This document shows, in pieces, positions 12,860-25,000 of a stretch of 64,000 nt of DNA (its first letter is position 1; the number at the start of each line of letters is the position of its first letter). Both the position numbers and the translations under genes were made by a program. The notes under the pieces are model-generated. The model was given only the letters and a program-made list of their open reading frames with translations. It was not told the DNA's origin and searched no databases. The DNA is from Flectonema sp. DT1601 (lineage: Eukaryota > Euglenozoa > Diplonemea > Diplonemida > Diplonemidae): positions 372,001 through 436,000 of the forward strand of contig OZ025796.1 in NCBI GenBank assembly GCA_964019425.1, written 5' to 3'.

Positions 12860-13104
12860 CCTTTTTCATACAACGTTTTTTATTTATATTTTATTTTTTT
12901 TTTTTTTTTTCATGTTTGATTATTTCCTCTTCATATTTTTTTTCTATTCTTTCTTTTTTTTTTTTTTTTTTTTTTTCTCTACCTCTCTCTTAATTCTGTT
13001 CGTTTCTTTGAAACGAAAATTCATTTGAATATTATTCCTTGGTCAGCAACCATCATTGTCGCCCTTTGGGCCTGTTAAAAAAAAAAAAAAAATAAAAAGA
13101 AAGT
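12860..13104 (-). other. 3-prime flank of LINE B, alternative 3-prime UTR
   Basis: Non-coding on both strands. It carries several A/T tracts and, read on the minus strand, an AACAGGCCCAAAGGGCGACA block and an inverted repeat TTTCGTTTC/GAAACGAAA. It is unlike the 3-prime UTR of the other LINE copies, so it is either the original LINE 3-prime end or the DNA at the insertion site. Confidence 0.5.
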
Positions 13105-16100
13105 TTACGTCGGGAATAGGGCAGGAGCCAAAAGCTCCCAGTCCGTTACTTCCCACTTATCGAAATTCAATCCATTTAGTAACTGCTTGTCTTTCTCGAG
13201 GGAGGCTGACATCGCATTAAAGTAAAATAAAAATAGAACATAAAAAATTCGTTCTTTCATTTGCTCTAATTCGTTTTCTAAAATCTGGCATTTCAAGGAA
13301 AGTTTCAGCCTTAATTTTCCTTCTTTTTTTTTGTACAAGGGGGTTTGAGAACCCATGTCAGATTGAGTTCTTATCACCATAGCAAAATCAGTAAGAAGTG
13401 TTTGCGATCCCGTTGACATGAGTTCAGGTGGGGGAGTCTGGAAAGAGATGGAAGAAATAGAAGAGAATGACAAGGAGAGTCCAGTGAGCTCATCCTCATC
13501 TAACAAAACAGAAGGGGCCGGGGAGGAAGAACCATTGGCAATAAGTAGAATAGAAAGAGCCGATGCGTAACAAGTTTGCCAGATAAAACATTTCTCAAGC
13601 CACGATCTTTCAATGGTGAGCTTTTCGATCGTTTTCAGTTTTGTTATTTTGTGGATTTTGACTTCTTCCACAGGGAAGATTTCTTTACCATCTTTTATAA
13701 AACTTGCAGTGGCAGGTTCTTCTTTAATGCTGCGCATTAGTGGTCTTGAATGCCACGTGGGGAGGTTCCTCGTCTGGAACAGAACATATGAGCACTGTCT
13801 GGCGATTCTGGTGCATTCACAAAATAAAGCTTTTGTTGGTGCTAAAGGTAAACCGATGTGACGTGTCCAGATGTTCAGCTGGTCCATGCAGATGTTTCCT
13901 CGTACGCCAACTTCAATAGTAAAAATGTTACAGTCGAAGCCATTAGCGATGATCGAGTCTCTTAGCTTTAGGTATTTCTTTTCCTTTAAGACATGAGAGG
14001 TTTCGAAACGATCTTCATTTGGACACGTCAGCTCCAGAATCAGTGCTCTTTTCGCAAAAAAAGAATAAATAAAAATGTCTGGTCTTAGAGAGGACGAGAC
14101 ATGGCACACTTCAAGAGGAACAATTAGGCGGTTATCACCGACATCGTCGAGGATGACCCAATCATTCGCTAGTGAAAGTTCGCCTGTCTCTTTAGAAATT
14201 CTTTCTAGGGGTTTATTTTCCCCTGTTTTTAAAAAAGTTTGAGAGGGAGGCGGGAGGTTTTCTTTTCTTTTGTTGGCTTTTATTATCAACTCTTCCAAGA
14301 AGATAACAATGCGTTTTAGAACGCTGTCGTGACGCCACGTGAACCTCCCTTGTGTTAAAGAGACAGGACAGCCTGTTAAGACATGCCTGAGGGTAGGATT
14401 CACTTTGCCACACAAAACACAATTTTGGTCCACATTGGTGATGTTCCACCTCTTTAAATTATCTTGTGAGGGGAGGGTGTTTGTAACCGCTTTCAGTTGA
14501 AATGAGATATAGGCAGGATTTCCCTCCCTAAGTACCTTATTCCAGGTGAAGTCGTTTATCATACATTTAGACCACTCCTTCCACTGACCTTGGACTTGTA
14601 ATTTATTCAAAGAGTTCAGTAGTTCATCTGTGGCTTCCACTTCAAAACGCTTAAGGAGATCGGGGCGAGTAGTACGTAGATCGCGCAATCGGTGACCAAG
14701 ACCAGCTGATTGCTTCGCAAGAGAACGGTAAGAAAAAAACTTAATAAGGCGCTCCCACTCAGCAGAAGCTGAAAACTTTTTCGACCAGTTGGACGATTTC
14801 TCCATAATAACATTGTAGACACCGTGCATGTCAGAGTCCTGTGAGGATCTGAGGATGTCTAGTTTAATTGATTGCGCTTGTTTATATAGCGTCTCAACTC
14901 TTTTGTGTCTGAGACCAACAGTGTTCTTTGAACCGGTAAAAAGGATGACTGTGTTCGCAGAGCGGACAAATCCCCACCATTTCTTCAAAAAAGGTTTAAT
15001 AATTTTGTCCATTTTTTTGGCAAAAGGGAGAGATAAGTCATGGATCATTAAACTCCATGTTAACCTTGACAATAACAAATGTTGGACAGACCAAGCCTTC
15101 TGAGACCCATATAGTGGCATGGCGTCGACTTTTTTTAAAAAATTCCTGGTAAAAGTGGTCAGGCGCTCTCGCAATTTCTGTTCTTTGGCGTTCGGCTCAA
15201 ACCAACGCCCGAGGTATTTGAACTCTCCAGCTTCCTGGAGATTCGTAATCGGAACATTGTTAATCTTCAGGTCCGGGTTAGCTGGTTTCCCTTGTACAAA
15301 GCTGTGGGCAATGCATTTCTAGGGTTTCGCTTTCATACCACGAGACCAGGAAAGAAACTGTTCGAGCGACTTGATTAGCAATTTTGCCCCCGCCTTTGAT
15401 GACGTGGTAAGTTGTAAATCATCAGCAAAAGCTGCAACTAATAGTTGGAGGGATTTATTGTTAAACTCGTAGGCTTCCTGTTGATGAACTGCTAAGGAAA
15501 AGAGCAGTAGTTGGAATACCAAATTAAAAAGGGTTGGGGAGGAAACGCAGCCTTGAAAGACACCAACTTCAAAAGGGATAGTGGGCGTCAGGCCTTCTCC
15601 AACTCTGATTTGGACGCGCATGGAGGAATAATACCTTTTATAGAAACCGATTATTCTTTCGTGAATTCCGAAATATTTTAAAGCAAAGAAAATTAATTGA
15701 TGTTTGACTGAGCCGAAAGCATCTGCCAAATCCACCCAGACAATTGTTAGGTTTTTCCGGAGAGCTTTCACTTCTTTAAAAATCTCTGAGGTGATCGTGG
15801 CATGTTCGATACACCCAGAGACACCTTTCCTAAAGCCTTTTTGAAAATTAAATTTAGAAAGAGTGTGGTTTGCGACGGCTTCCTGAATAACCGTATTAAA
15901 AATTTTCCCGTCGCAGTTGCCCACAGCTATCGGTCTCGTTTTCGAGATGTCTTTCCCATCGGAGTTGGGCTTTGGGAGCATTGTTACAAATGCTAAGCCC
16001 CAACTATCCGGATAGGCCTTGAGTTCGAAAATTCTCTTTAATACCTTGTAAAGTGCTTCCATAAAAGTTGGGACCTTTTTCCATACAACATAAGGTATGC

Positions 16101-16526
16101 AATTGGGACCAGGGGCACATTTGTTTTTTTTCTTTGATAAGAGAATACCAAACTGTTCGAAGCTCGGGAACTGGATATCATCCATTGTCTTGTAGTCAGA
16201 CTTAGGTAAAAAAGAGGGATGGGTGAAATCAGTTTTTTTTTTTTCATTGTCACAATAATTGTTTTTAAAATGTTCAATTATTTTTTCCTCTGGAATATCA
16301 AGGGAGGGGGGTTGAGGATCTTCTTTTTGGAGTTCTTCTTTTATGGCAGTAAACGGATTTTGACGAAATTTATCTTGTAATTTTTTGAATAAATTTTTCT
16401 TTTCTAAATTCCGATACATTCGGAAAATCCTTTTCATTCTCGTTCTTGCCTCTTTCCATTTGACAGCGTTCTCTATAGAAGGCCCGGATTTGCGGAGCTC
16501 CTGTCTTAGCTGTTTCATTTCCAGAC
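13105..16526 (-). pseudogene. R2-like LINE copy B, truncated, alternative C-terminus
   Basis: Minus-strand LINE covering the region before the reverse transcriptase, the RT (FADDLQ), thumb, CCHC knuckle, endonuclease (RPD-X14-E) and linker. An amber codon at 15319-15321 replaces the glutamine codon of copy C (KP-stop-KC), so the frame is split after the RT. The 5-prime end stops at 16526, eight bases beyond the in-frame ATG at 16518, so the N-terminal zinc fingers are missing. The C-terminus departs from the other copies at LNGL and ends ~20 residues later (NFDKWEVTDWELLAPALFPT), without the coiled-coil extension. Otherwise nearly identical to copy C. Confidence 0.93.
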
Positions 16527-16615
16527 AAAAAAAGAAAAAAAAGACCAGAAAAGGAAAGAGAAAATGAAAAGGTATAATATTATTGTGGGGATATGAGGAT
16601 AGCAGGGAGATGCTC
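16527..16615 (-). repeat. Border inverted repeat, right
   Basis: Inverse of 12769-12859, from an A/G tract through GACCAGAAAAGGAAAGAG to GCAGGGAGATGCTC. It touches LINE copy B directly on one side and the satellite-side T tract on the other. Confidence 0.9.
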
Positions 16616-16747
16616 TTTTTTTTTTTTTTTTTTTTTTATTATTTAAAAAAAAGGAAACAATCAGTTTAGCGTCTCGATCAGGACGGAAAATAGAAATTAA
16701 TCGACATAGTCGATCGATAGAAAAAAAACAATGATAACATTGTTTAT

Positions 16748-16780
<33 letters not shown>

Positions 16781-17037
16781 CTTTTAATTATTTTAAAGAA
16801 AAAACAATCAGTTTAGCGTCTTGACCAGGACGGAAAATAGAAAGTAATCGACATAATCGATCGATAAAAAAAAAACAATGATAACATTGTTTATTCCTTT
16901 TTTTTTTTTTTTTTTTTTTTTATTCTTTTTATTTATTTTTAAAGAAAAAACAATCAGTTTAGCGTCCTGACCAGGACGGAAAATTGAAAGTGATCGACAT
17001 AGTCGATCGATAAAAAAGCAATGATAACATTGTTTAT

Positions 17038-17076
<39 letters not shown>

Positions 17077-18977
17077 TTTTAATTATTTTTTAAAGAAAAA
17101 ACAATCAGTTTAGCGTCTTGACCAGGACGGAAAATAGAAAGTGATCGACATAGTCGATCGATAAAAAACAATGATAACATTGTTTATTCTTTTTTTTTTT
17201 TTTTTTTTTTTTATTCCTTTTTATTATTTTAAAGAAAAAACAATCAGTTTAGCGTCTTGACCAGGACGGAAAATAGAAAGTGATCGACATAGTCGATCGA
17301 TAAAAAACAATGATAACATTGTTTATTCTTTTTTTTTTTTTTTTTTTTTTTTAATCCTTTTTATTATTTTAAAGAAAAAACAATCAGTTTAGCGTCTTGA
17401 CCAGGACGGAAAATAGAAAGTGATCGACATAGTCGATCGATAAAAAAACAATGATAACATTGTTTATTCTTTTTTTTTTTTTTTTTTAAATTCTTTTTAA
17501 TTATTTTTAAAGAAAAAAAACGGAAAATAAAAATTAGTCGACAAAGTCGAACGATATAAAAAAAAAACAATGATAACATTGTTTATTCTTTTTTTTTTGT
17601 TTTTTTTTATATTCTTTTTTAATAATTTTGAAAAAAAAACAATCAGTTTAGCGTCTTGACCAGGACGGAAAATAGAAAGTAATCGACATAGTCGATCGAT
17701 AAAAAAAAACAATGATAACATTGTTTACTCTTTTTTTTTTTTTTTTTTTTTTAAATTCTTTTTATTTATTTTTTAAAAAGAAAAAAAAACGGAAAATAGA
17801 AATTAGTCAACAAAGTCGAACGATAAAAAAAAAAACAATGATAACATTGTTTATTCTTTTTTTCTTTATTTTTTTTTTATATTCTTTTTTATTAATTTTG
17901 AAAAAAAAAACAATCAATTTAGCGTCTTGACCAGGACGGAAAATAGAAAGTGATCGACATAGTCGATCGATAAAAAAAACAATGATAACATTGTTTATTC
18001 TTTTTTTTTTTTTTTTTAAATCCTTTTTTTTTTTTTTTTAAAGAAAAAACAATCAGTTTAGCGTCTTGACCAGGACGGAAAATAGAAAGTAATCGACATA
18101 GTCGATCGATAAAAAAAAGACAATGATAACATTGTTTATTCTTTTTTTTTATTTTAAATTCTTTTTATTTATTTTTTAAAAAGAAAAAAAAAAACGGAAA
18201 ATAGAAATTAGTCAACAAAGTCGAACGATAAAAAAAAAACAATGATAACATTGTTTATTCTTTTTTTTTTATTTTTTTTTGTATTCTTTTTTATTAATTT
18301 TGAAAAAAAACAATCAGTTTTGCGTCTTGACCAGGACGGAAAATAGAAAGTGATCGACATAGTCGATCGATAAAAAAACAATGATAACATTGTTTATTCT
18401 TTTTTTTTTTTTTTTTTTTTTTTTAAATCCTTCTTATTATTTTTTAAAGAAAAAACAATCAGTTTAGCGTCTTGACCAGGACGAAAAATAGAAAGTGATC
18501 GACATAGTCGATCGATAAAAAAACAATGATAACATTGTTTATTCTTTTTTTTTTTTTTTTTTTTTTTTTAAAATCCTTCTTATAATTTTTTAAAGAAAAA
18601 ACAATCAGTTTAGCGTCTTGACCAGGACGGAAAATAGAAAGTAATCGACATAGTCGATCGATAAAATAAAAACAATGATAACATTGTTTATTCCTTTTTT
18701 TTTTTTTTTTTTTTATTCTTTTTATTTATTTTTAAAGAAAAAACAATCAGTTTAGCGTCCTGACCAGGACGGTAAATAGAAAGTGATCGACATAGTCGAT
18801 CGATAAAAAAACAATGATAACATTGTTTATTCTTTTTTTTTTTTTTTTTTTTTTTTTTTTATTCTTTTTATTTATTTTTTAAAGAAAAAACAATCAGTTT
18901 AGCGTCTTGACCAGGACGGAAAATAGAAATTAGTCGACAAAGTCGATCGATAACAAAACAATGATAACATTGTTTAT

Positions 18978-19011
<34 letters not shown>

Positions 19012-20515
19012 TCTTTTTATTTATTTTTTAAAGAAAAAACAATCAGTTTAGCGTCCTGACCAGGACGGAAAATAGAAAGTAATCGACATAGTCGATCGAT
19101 AAAAAGAAAACAATGATAACATTGTTTAATCTTTTTTTTTTTTTTTTTTTTTTATTCTTTTTATTTATTTAGAAAAAACAATCAGTTTAGCGTCTTGACC
19201 AGGACGGAAAATAGAAATTAGTCGACAAAGTCGATCGATAAAAAAAACAATGATAACATTGTTTACTCTTTTTTTTTTTTTTTTTTTTAAATTCTTTTTA
19301 TTTATTTTTTAAGGGAAAAAAACGGAAAATAAAAATTAGTCGACAAAGTCGAACGATAAAAAAACAATGATAACATTGTTTATTCTTTTTTTTTATTTTT
19401 TTTTTTTATATTCTTTTTTATTAATTTTGAAAAAAAAAAAAAAAAAACAATCAGTTTAGCGTCTTGACCAGGACGGAAAATAGAAAGTAATCGACATAGT
19501 CGATCGATAAAAAAAAAACAATGATAACATTGTTTAATCTTTTTTTTTTTTTTTTTTTTTTATTCTTTTTATTTATTTAGAAAAAACAATCAGTTTAGCG
19601 TCTTGACCAGGACGGAAAATAGAAATTAGTCGACAAAGTCGATCGATAAAAAAACAATGATAACATTGTTTATTCTTTTTTTTTTTTTTTTTTTTTTAAA
19701 TTCTTTTTATTTATTTTTTAAGGGAAAAAAACGGAAAATAAAAATTAGTCGACAAAGTCGAACGATAAAAAAACAATGATAACATTGTTTATTCTTTTTT
19801 TTTATTTTTTTTTTTTATATTCTTTTTTATTAATTTTGAAAAAAAAAAAAAAAAAAAACAATCAGTTTAGCGTCTTGACCAGGACGGAAAATAGAAAGTA
19901 ATCGACATAGTCGATCGATAAAAAAACAATGATAACATTGTTTATTCTTTTTTTTTTTTTTTTTTTTTTAAATTCTTTTTATTTATTTTTTAAGAAAAAC
20001 GGAAAATAGAAATTGGTCGACAAAGTCGAACGATAAAAAAACAATGATAACATTGTTTATTCTTTTTTTTATTTTTTATTTTTATATTCTTTTTTATTAA
20101 TTTTGAAAAAAAAAAAAAAAAAAAAAACAATCAGTTTAGCGTCTTGACCAGGACGGAAAATAGAAAGTAATCGACATAGTCGATCGATAAAAAAACAACG
20201 ATAACATTGTTTATTCTTTTTTTTTTTTTTTTTTTTTTAAATTCTTTTTATTTATTTTTTAAGAAAAACGGAAAATAGAAATTGGTCGACAAAGTCGAAC
20301 GATAAAAAAACAATGATAACATTGTTTATTCTTTTTTTTATTTTTTTTTTTTTATATTCTTTTTTATTAATTTTGAAAAAAAAAAAAAAACAATCAGTTT
20401 AGCGTCTTGACCAGGACGGAAAATAGAAAGTAATCGACATAGTCGATCGATAAAAAAACAATGATAACATTGTTTAATCTTTTATAATTTTTTTTTTTTT
20501 TTATTTGTTTTTAAA
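16616..20515 (-). repeat. Hairpin satellite array, copy 3 (about 28 units)
   Basis: Same orientation as 1-3340. The CAATGATAACATTG core recurs about 28 times. Near 19200-20400 full and short unit variants alternate regularly, giving a dimeric higher-order repeat of about 260-280 bp; two consecutive stretches there are almost the same, as expected of recent amplification. Confidence 0.93.
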
Positions 20516-21120
20516 AAAAAAAAAAAAAAAAAAACAAGCGGAATTGATCATAATGGGTGGTAGGGGTTGTTATAACTTCGTTTGAAAATTCTTCTTTTTT
20601 GATTTCTTTTTTTTTTTTTTCTTTTTATAGGAGTTAAGATCACTTCAGGAGACAACACATAAACGAGAGCAGCAAGCAGAGTTGACACTATCAATTCAAA
20701 TTTGAAATACCGGGAATTAATTTACAAGGAGGTATCTCAAGTGACTTGGTATCTCTAGCGTGTCGGTATCTCTGGAGTGCTGGTATCTCGTATGTGCGTT
20801 GGTATCTCATGAGTGATGGTATCTCTTGTGCATTAGAGAAACTAAAAAGAATGTCATGACCATGACGGAAGAATTGCGGAATTGAGTTAACATGTTCAAT
20901 TTAACTTATTTAAACTTTTTTTTTTTTTTTTTAACAGACCGTAACTATTTGAAAATAAAATGTAGATGGGAAACAGTGAAAAGTAAAATGGATGATAAAA
21001 TTAAATGAGAAATATATGACATAACAGACCAGATAGAGAGTATTAAAAGGAAATTGAAAAGGAAAAGAGAAACTAGGTTAACACTTATTTAAAATTAAGA
21101 CCAGTTAGTCAGTTTAAGGT
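20516..21120 (-). repeat. Module spacer, copy 3
   Basis: Counterpart of 3341-3950 in the same orientation, differing by single bases and small indels (for example in the ATATATGAC stretch). It contains the third iteron-like array and no gene. Confidence 0.8.
20731..20825 (+). repeat. Iteron-like array (copy 3)
   Basis: Six GGTATCTC octamers across 95 bp with the same 17-bp pitch and the same spacers as 3536-3630. Confidence 0.8.
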
Positions 21121-21650
21121 CTTGACTAGGACCAACAAAAAAGAAAGAAAAAAAAATTAACGATCATGCTGAGCTGATCTTGTTTTTATTACAAATAGGG
21201 GAGCGGGAGGGATGGAAGGAATAGAAGAAAAAAAAAAGAAAAGGTTGATCAATTGGATCTGATCGTCAAGAGGAAGAAATTATTTTAAAGGTTGATCGGT
21301 ATAGCCGATCGTTGAGAAAAATAAACAGATATAAATACAATCAGTTTAAATTAAAAAAAGAAAAAAAGATTAACGATCAAGCTGAGCTGATCTTGTTTTT
21401 ATTTAAAATTAGGGGAGCGGGAGGGATGGAAGGAATAAAGGAAAAAAAAAAAAAAGGTCGATCAATTGGATCTGATCGTCGAGAAGAAGAAAACAATTAT
21501 TTATAAAAAAAAAATGGTCGGTATAGCCGATCGTTGAGAAAAGAACAGATATAAATACAATCGGTTTTGGTGATCGACGAGTGGAGCGATCACTTGACAA
21601 GAAGGAAAAAGAAAGGACCGATTAATTGGGGCTTTGATTGTATTCCCAAG
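21121..21650 (-). repeat. ~215-bp GATC-hairpin repeat, copy 3 (2 units)
   Basis: Units start near 21156 and 21370 at the ACGATCA(A/T)GCTGAGC block. Same inverted repeats and purine block as the other copies. Confidence 0.85.
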
Positions 21651-22067
21651 GCATGTTTTTTTTTTTTTTTTTTTATTTATTCATTTACATTATTATTTTT
21701 TTTTTTTTTTTTTTAAATTAATAATCACATTTTGTTCAAAAATATTTCATATTAGAGTAAAAGAAAAAGAAAAAAAGAAATAAGAGGAAAAAAAAAAAGA
21801 AAAAAAAAACCATTGCTGGCCCCCTCACCACTCATAGAGGATGAGGAGGCCAGTAAGGCGTCACTCAAATCTATGCCAAGCCTTGGGAACTTGGATTGGG
21901 GTTTAGACCATTTACAATTAACAATTAACAATTAACCTGATTAACGTTATGATCTGACGGACATAAAACATATCGATAAAATAATACAAACAAAAACAAA
22001 CAATAAATAATAAATAAGCTAAAAAAACTAAATAAACAAAGTGATGTGAAAGTAAGGAAAGAGAGAA
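21651..22067 (-). repeat. LINE 3-prime UTR and tail, copy 3
   Basis: Follows the stop codon of LINE copy C on the minus strand. Contains the AACAATTA tandem repeat, the GC-richer block and the T/A tracts described for copy 1, including the CCCAAGGCATG block shared with copy 2. Confidence 0.8.
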
Positions 22068-25000
22068 TTACAAGGGGGTGGAGTCACCGTGAACGTCATC
22101 AGCAGAACATCTCCTTCGATTGTAACGATATCTTGATGGAGGGGTTCGTTTTTTCAGAGTTGAACGCTCAGACTTTCTCGGCGGAGTTTCATTTTCCTCA
22201 TGTTCTTCTGTGTCTGGCGGACTCAAACCTTCTGCCCATGAAGCTAATTGGAACTTCAGGGCCGCAATTTGAGACCGTGCCAAGGCGAGTTGAGCATTTA
22301 AATCGCTCGCCAGTCCCGTTAACATCATGGATTGCTCAAGCTGCTCTGCGTGAGTTGTACACCGTTGGTGATTCAGCTCCGAGAGGCGAAGTTGGGCATC
22401 CAGAAGTTGTTCTGAGAGCTCTGCCGCTTTCTCGTTTGTTTCGAGAGAGTCATCTACTGCTCGACAGTAGTTCTCGAGTAAGTCAATCCTACCCTCGGAC
22501 CATTGTCTCGCAATAGGTGTATTCTCTTTAACGGAGATAACGTGACTCTCTTGTCGTAAAATCTTGGTCGGCGTGCGGTCGAGAGCTTCACTCTGCGGCA
22601 TTGTCGGAGGAATTGAGGCTAGAGGACAAAGAGGGGTGATATAATTAAGGGTAGGGATAAGGGGTTTAATAAGAGGAGTAAAAAGACTACTCGTAGTTGT
22701 AAAGAGCGAGAGGTAGTTCTTTGCTATCTTCATCATAGCAACAGATTCATACAGAACGGGGGTTCGGGGGGAAACTTGTTGACTAAAGTGGGTCATACGG
22801 GGACGCGCGGCACGCAAACTCTCGACCTCCTGTTGAGTATAGAAAAGTCTTATTTTACTTTCTCTTTCCTCATTACATTTGGTCTCCAATTCGTTCGACA
22901 GAAGAACAAACCTTTGATGGTAATTAAAGAGCGCCATTTCCGATAGGTCTGCTCTCTGAGTCAGATTTGCGAGCTCACGTTTCCTGTAATCTTCCACTAA
23001 GTCATATTGTCGAACTAGTGCAGAAAGAGAAGTCTTCGATTCATCGCGTTCTGCTGTTAACCGTTGAATTACTCCTTCCAGAAGTTCATATTCTTTTCTA
23101 TCTTTTTCAATAATTAAAACAGGGGGCGCAGGAGGAAGTGAGGATGGATCCTGGTTGGTAGCTTTGATCTCAACAGGTAATCCATTTAGTAACTGCTTGT
23201 CTTTCTCGAGGGAGGCTGACATCGCATTAAAGTAAAATAAAAATAGAACATAAAAAATTCGTTCTTTCATTTGCTCTAATTCGTTTTCTAAAATCTGGCA
23301 TTTCAAGGAAAGTTTCAGCCTTAATTTTCCTTCTTTTTTTTTGTACAAGGGGGTTTGAGAACCCATGTCAGATTGAGTTCTTATCACTATAGCGAAATCA
23401 GCAGGAAGTGTTTGCGATCCCGTTGACATGAGTTCAGGTGGGGGAGTCTGGAAAGAGATGGAAGAAATAGAAGAGAATGACAAGGAGAGTCCAGTGAGCT
23501 CATCCTCATCTAACAAAACAGAAGGGGCCGGGGAGGAAGAACCATTGGTAATAAGTAGAATAGAAAGAGCCGATGCGTAACAAGTTTGCCAGATAAAACA
23601 TTTCTCAAGCCACGATCTTTCAATGGTGAGCTTTTCGATCGTTTTCAGTTTTGTTACTTTGTGGATTTTGACTTCTTCCACAGGGAAGATTTCTTTACCA
23701 TCTTTTATAAAACTTGCAGTGGCAGGTTCTTCTTTAATGCTGCGCATTAGTGGTCTTGAATGCCACGTGGGGAGGTTCCTCGTCTGGAACAGAACATATG
23801 AGCACTGTCTGGCGATTCTGGTGCATTCACAAAATAAAGCTTTTGTTGGTGCTAAAGGTGAACCGATGTGACGTGTCCAGATGTTCAGCTGGTCCATGCA
23901 GATGTTTCCTCGTACGCCAACTTCAATAGTAAAAATGTTACAGTCGAAGCCATTAGCGATGATCGAGTCTCTTAGCTTTAGGTATTTCTTTTCCTTTAAG
24001 ACATGAGAGGTTTCGAAACGATCTTCATTTGGACACGTCAGCTCCAGAATCAGTGCTCTTTTCGCAAAAAAAGAATAAATAAAAATGTCTGGTCTTAGAG
24101 AGGACGAGACATGGCACACTTCAAGAGGAACAATTAGGCGGTTATCACCGACATCGTCGAGGATGACCCAATCATTCGCTAGTGAAAGTTCGCCTGTCTC
24201 TTTAGAAATTCTTTCTAGGGGTTTATTTTCCCCTGTTTTTAAAAAAGTTTGAGAGGGAGGCGGGAGGTTTTCTTTTCTTTTGTTGGCTTTTATTATCAAC
24301 TCTTCCAAGAAGATAACAATGCGTTTTAGAACGCTGTCGTGACGCCACGTGAACCTCCCTTGTGTTAAAGAGACAGGACAGCCTGTTAAGACATGCCTGA
24401 GGGTAGGATTCACTTTGCCACACAAAACACAATTTTGGTCCACATTGGTGATGTTCCACCTCTTTAAATTATCTTGTGAGGGGAGGGTGTTTGTAACCGC
24501 TTTCAGTTGAAATGAGATATAGGCAGGATTTCCCTCCCTAAGTACCTTATTCCAGGTGAAGTCGTTTATCATACATTTAGACCACTCCTTCCACTGACCT
24601 TGGACTTGTAATTTATTCAAAGAGTTCAGTAGTTCATCTGTGGCTTCCACTTCAAAACGCTTAAGGAGATCGGGGCGAGTAGTACGTAGATCGCGCAGTC
24701 GGTGACCAAGACCAGCTGATTGCTTCGCAAGAGAACGGTAAGAAAAAAACTTAATAAGGCGCTCCCACTCAGCAGAAGCTGAAAACTTTTTCGACCAGTT
24801 GGACGATTTCTCCATAATAACATTGTAGACACCGTGCATGTCAGAGTCCTGTGAGGATCTGAGGATGTCTAGTTTAATTGATTGCGCTTGTTTATATAGC
24901 GTCTCAACTCTTTTGTGTCTGAGACCAACAGTGTTCTTTGAACCGGTAAAAAGGATGACTGTGTTCGCAGAGCGGACAAATCCCCACCATTTCTTCAAAA

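Larger units (their letters stand above)
16527..23177 (-). repeat. 3-prime module M3 (minus), right arm of second palindrome
   Basis: Longest copy of the module (6.65 kb), continuous with the 5-prime part of LINE C. Inverted relative to M2. The symmetry with the left side continues beyond the module, into LINE C to about 24490. Confidence 0.85.
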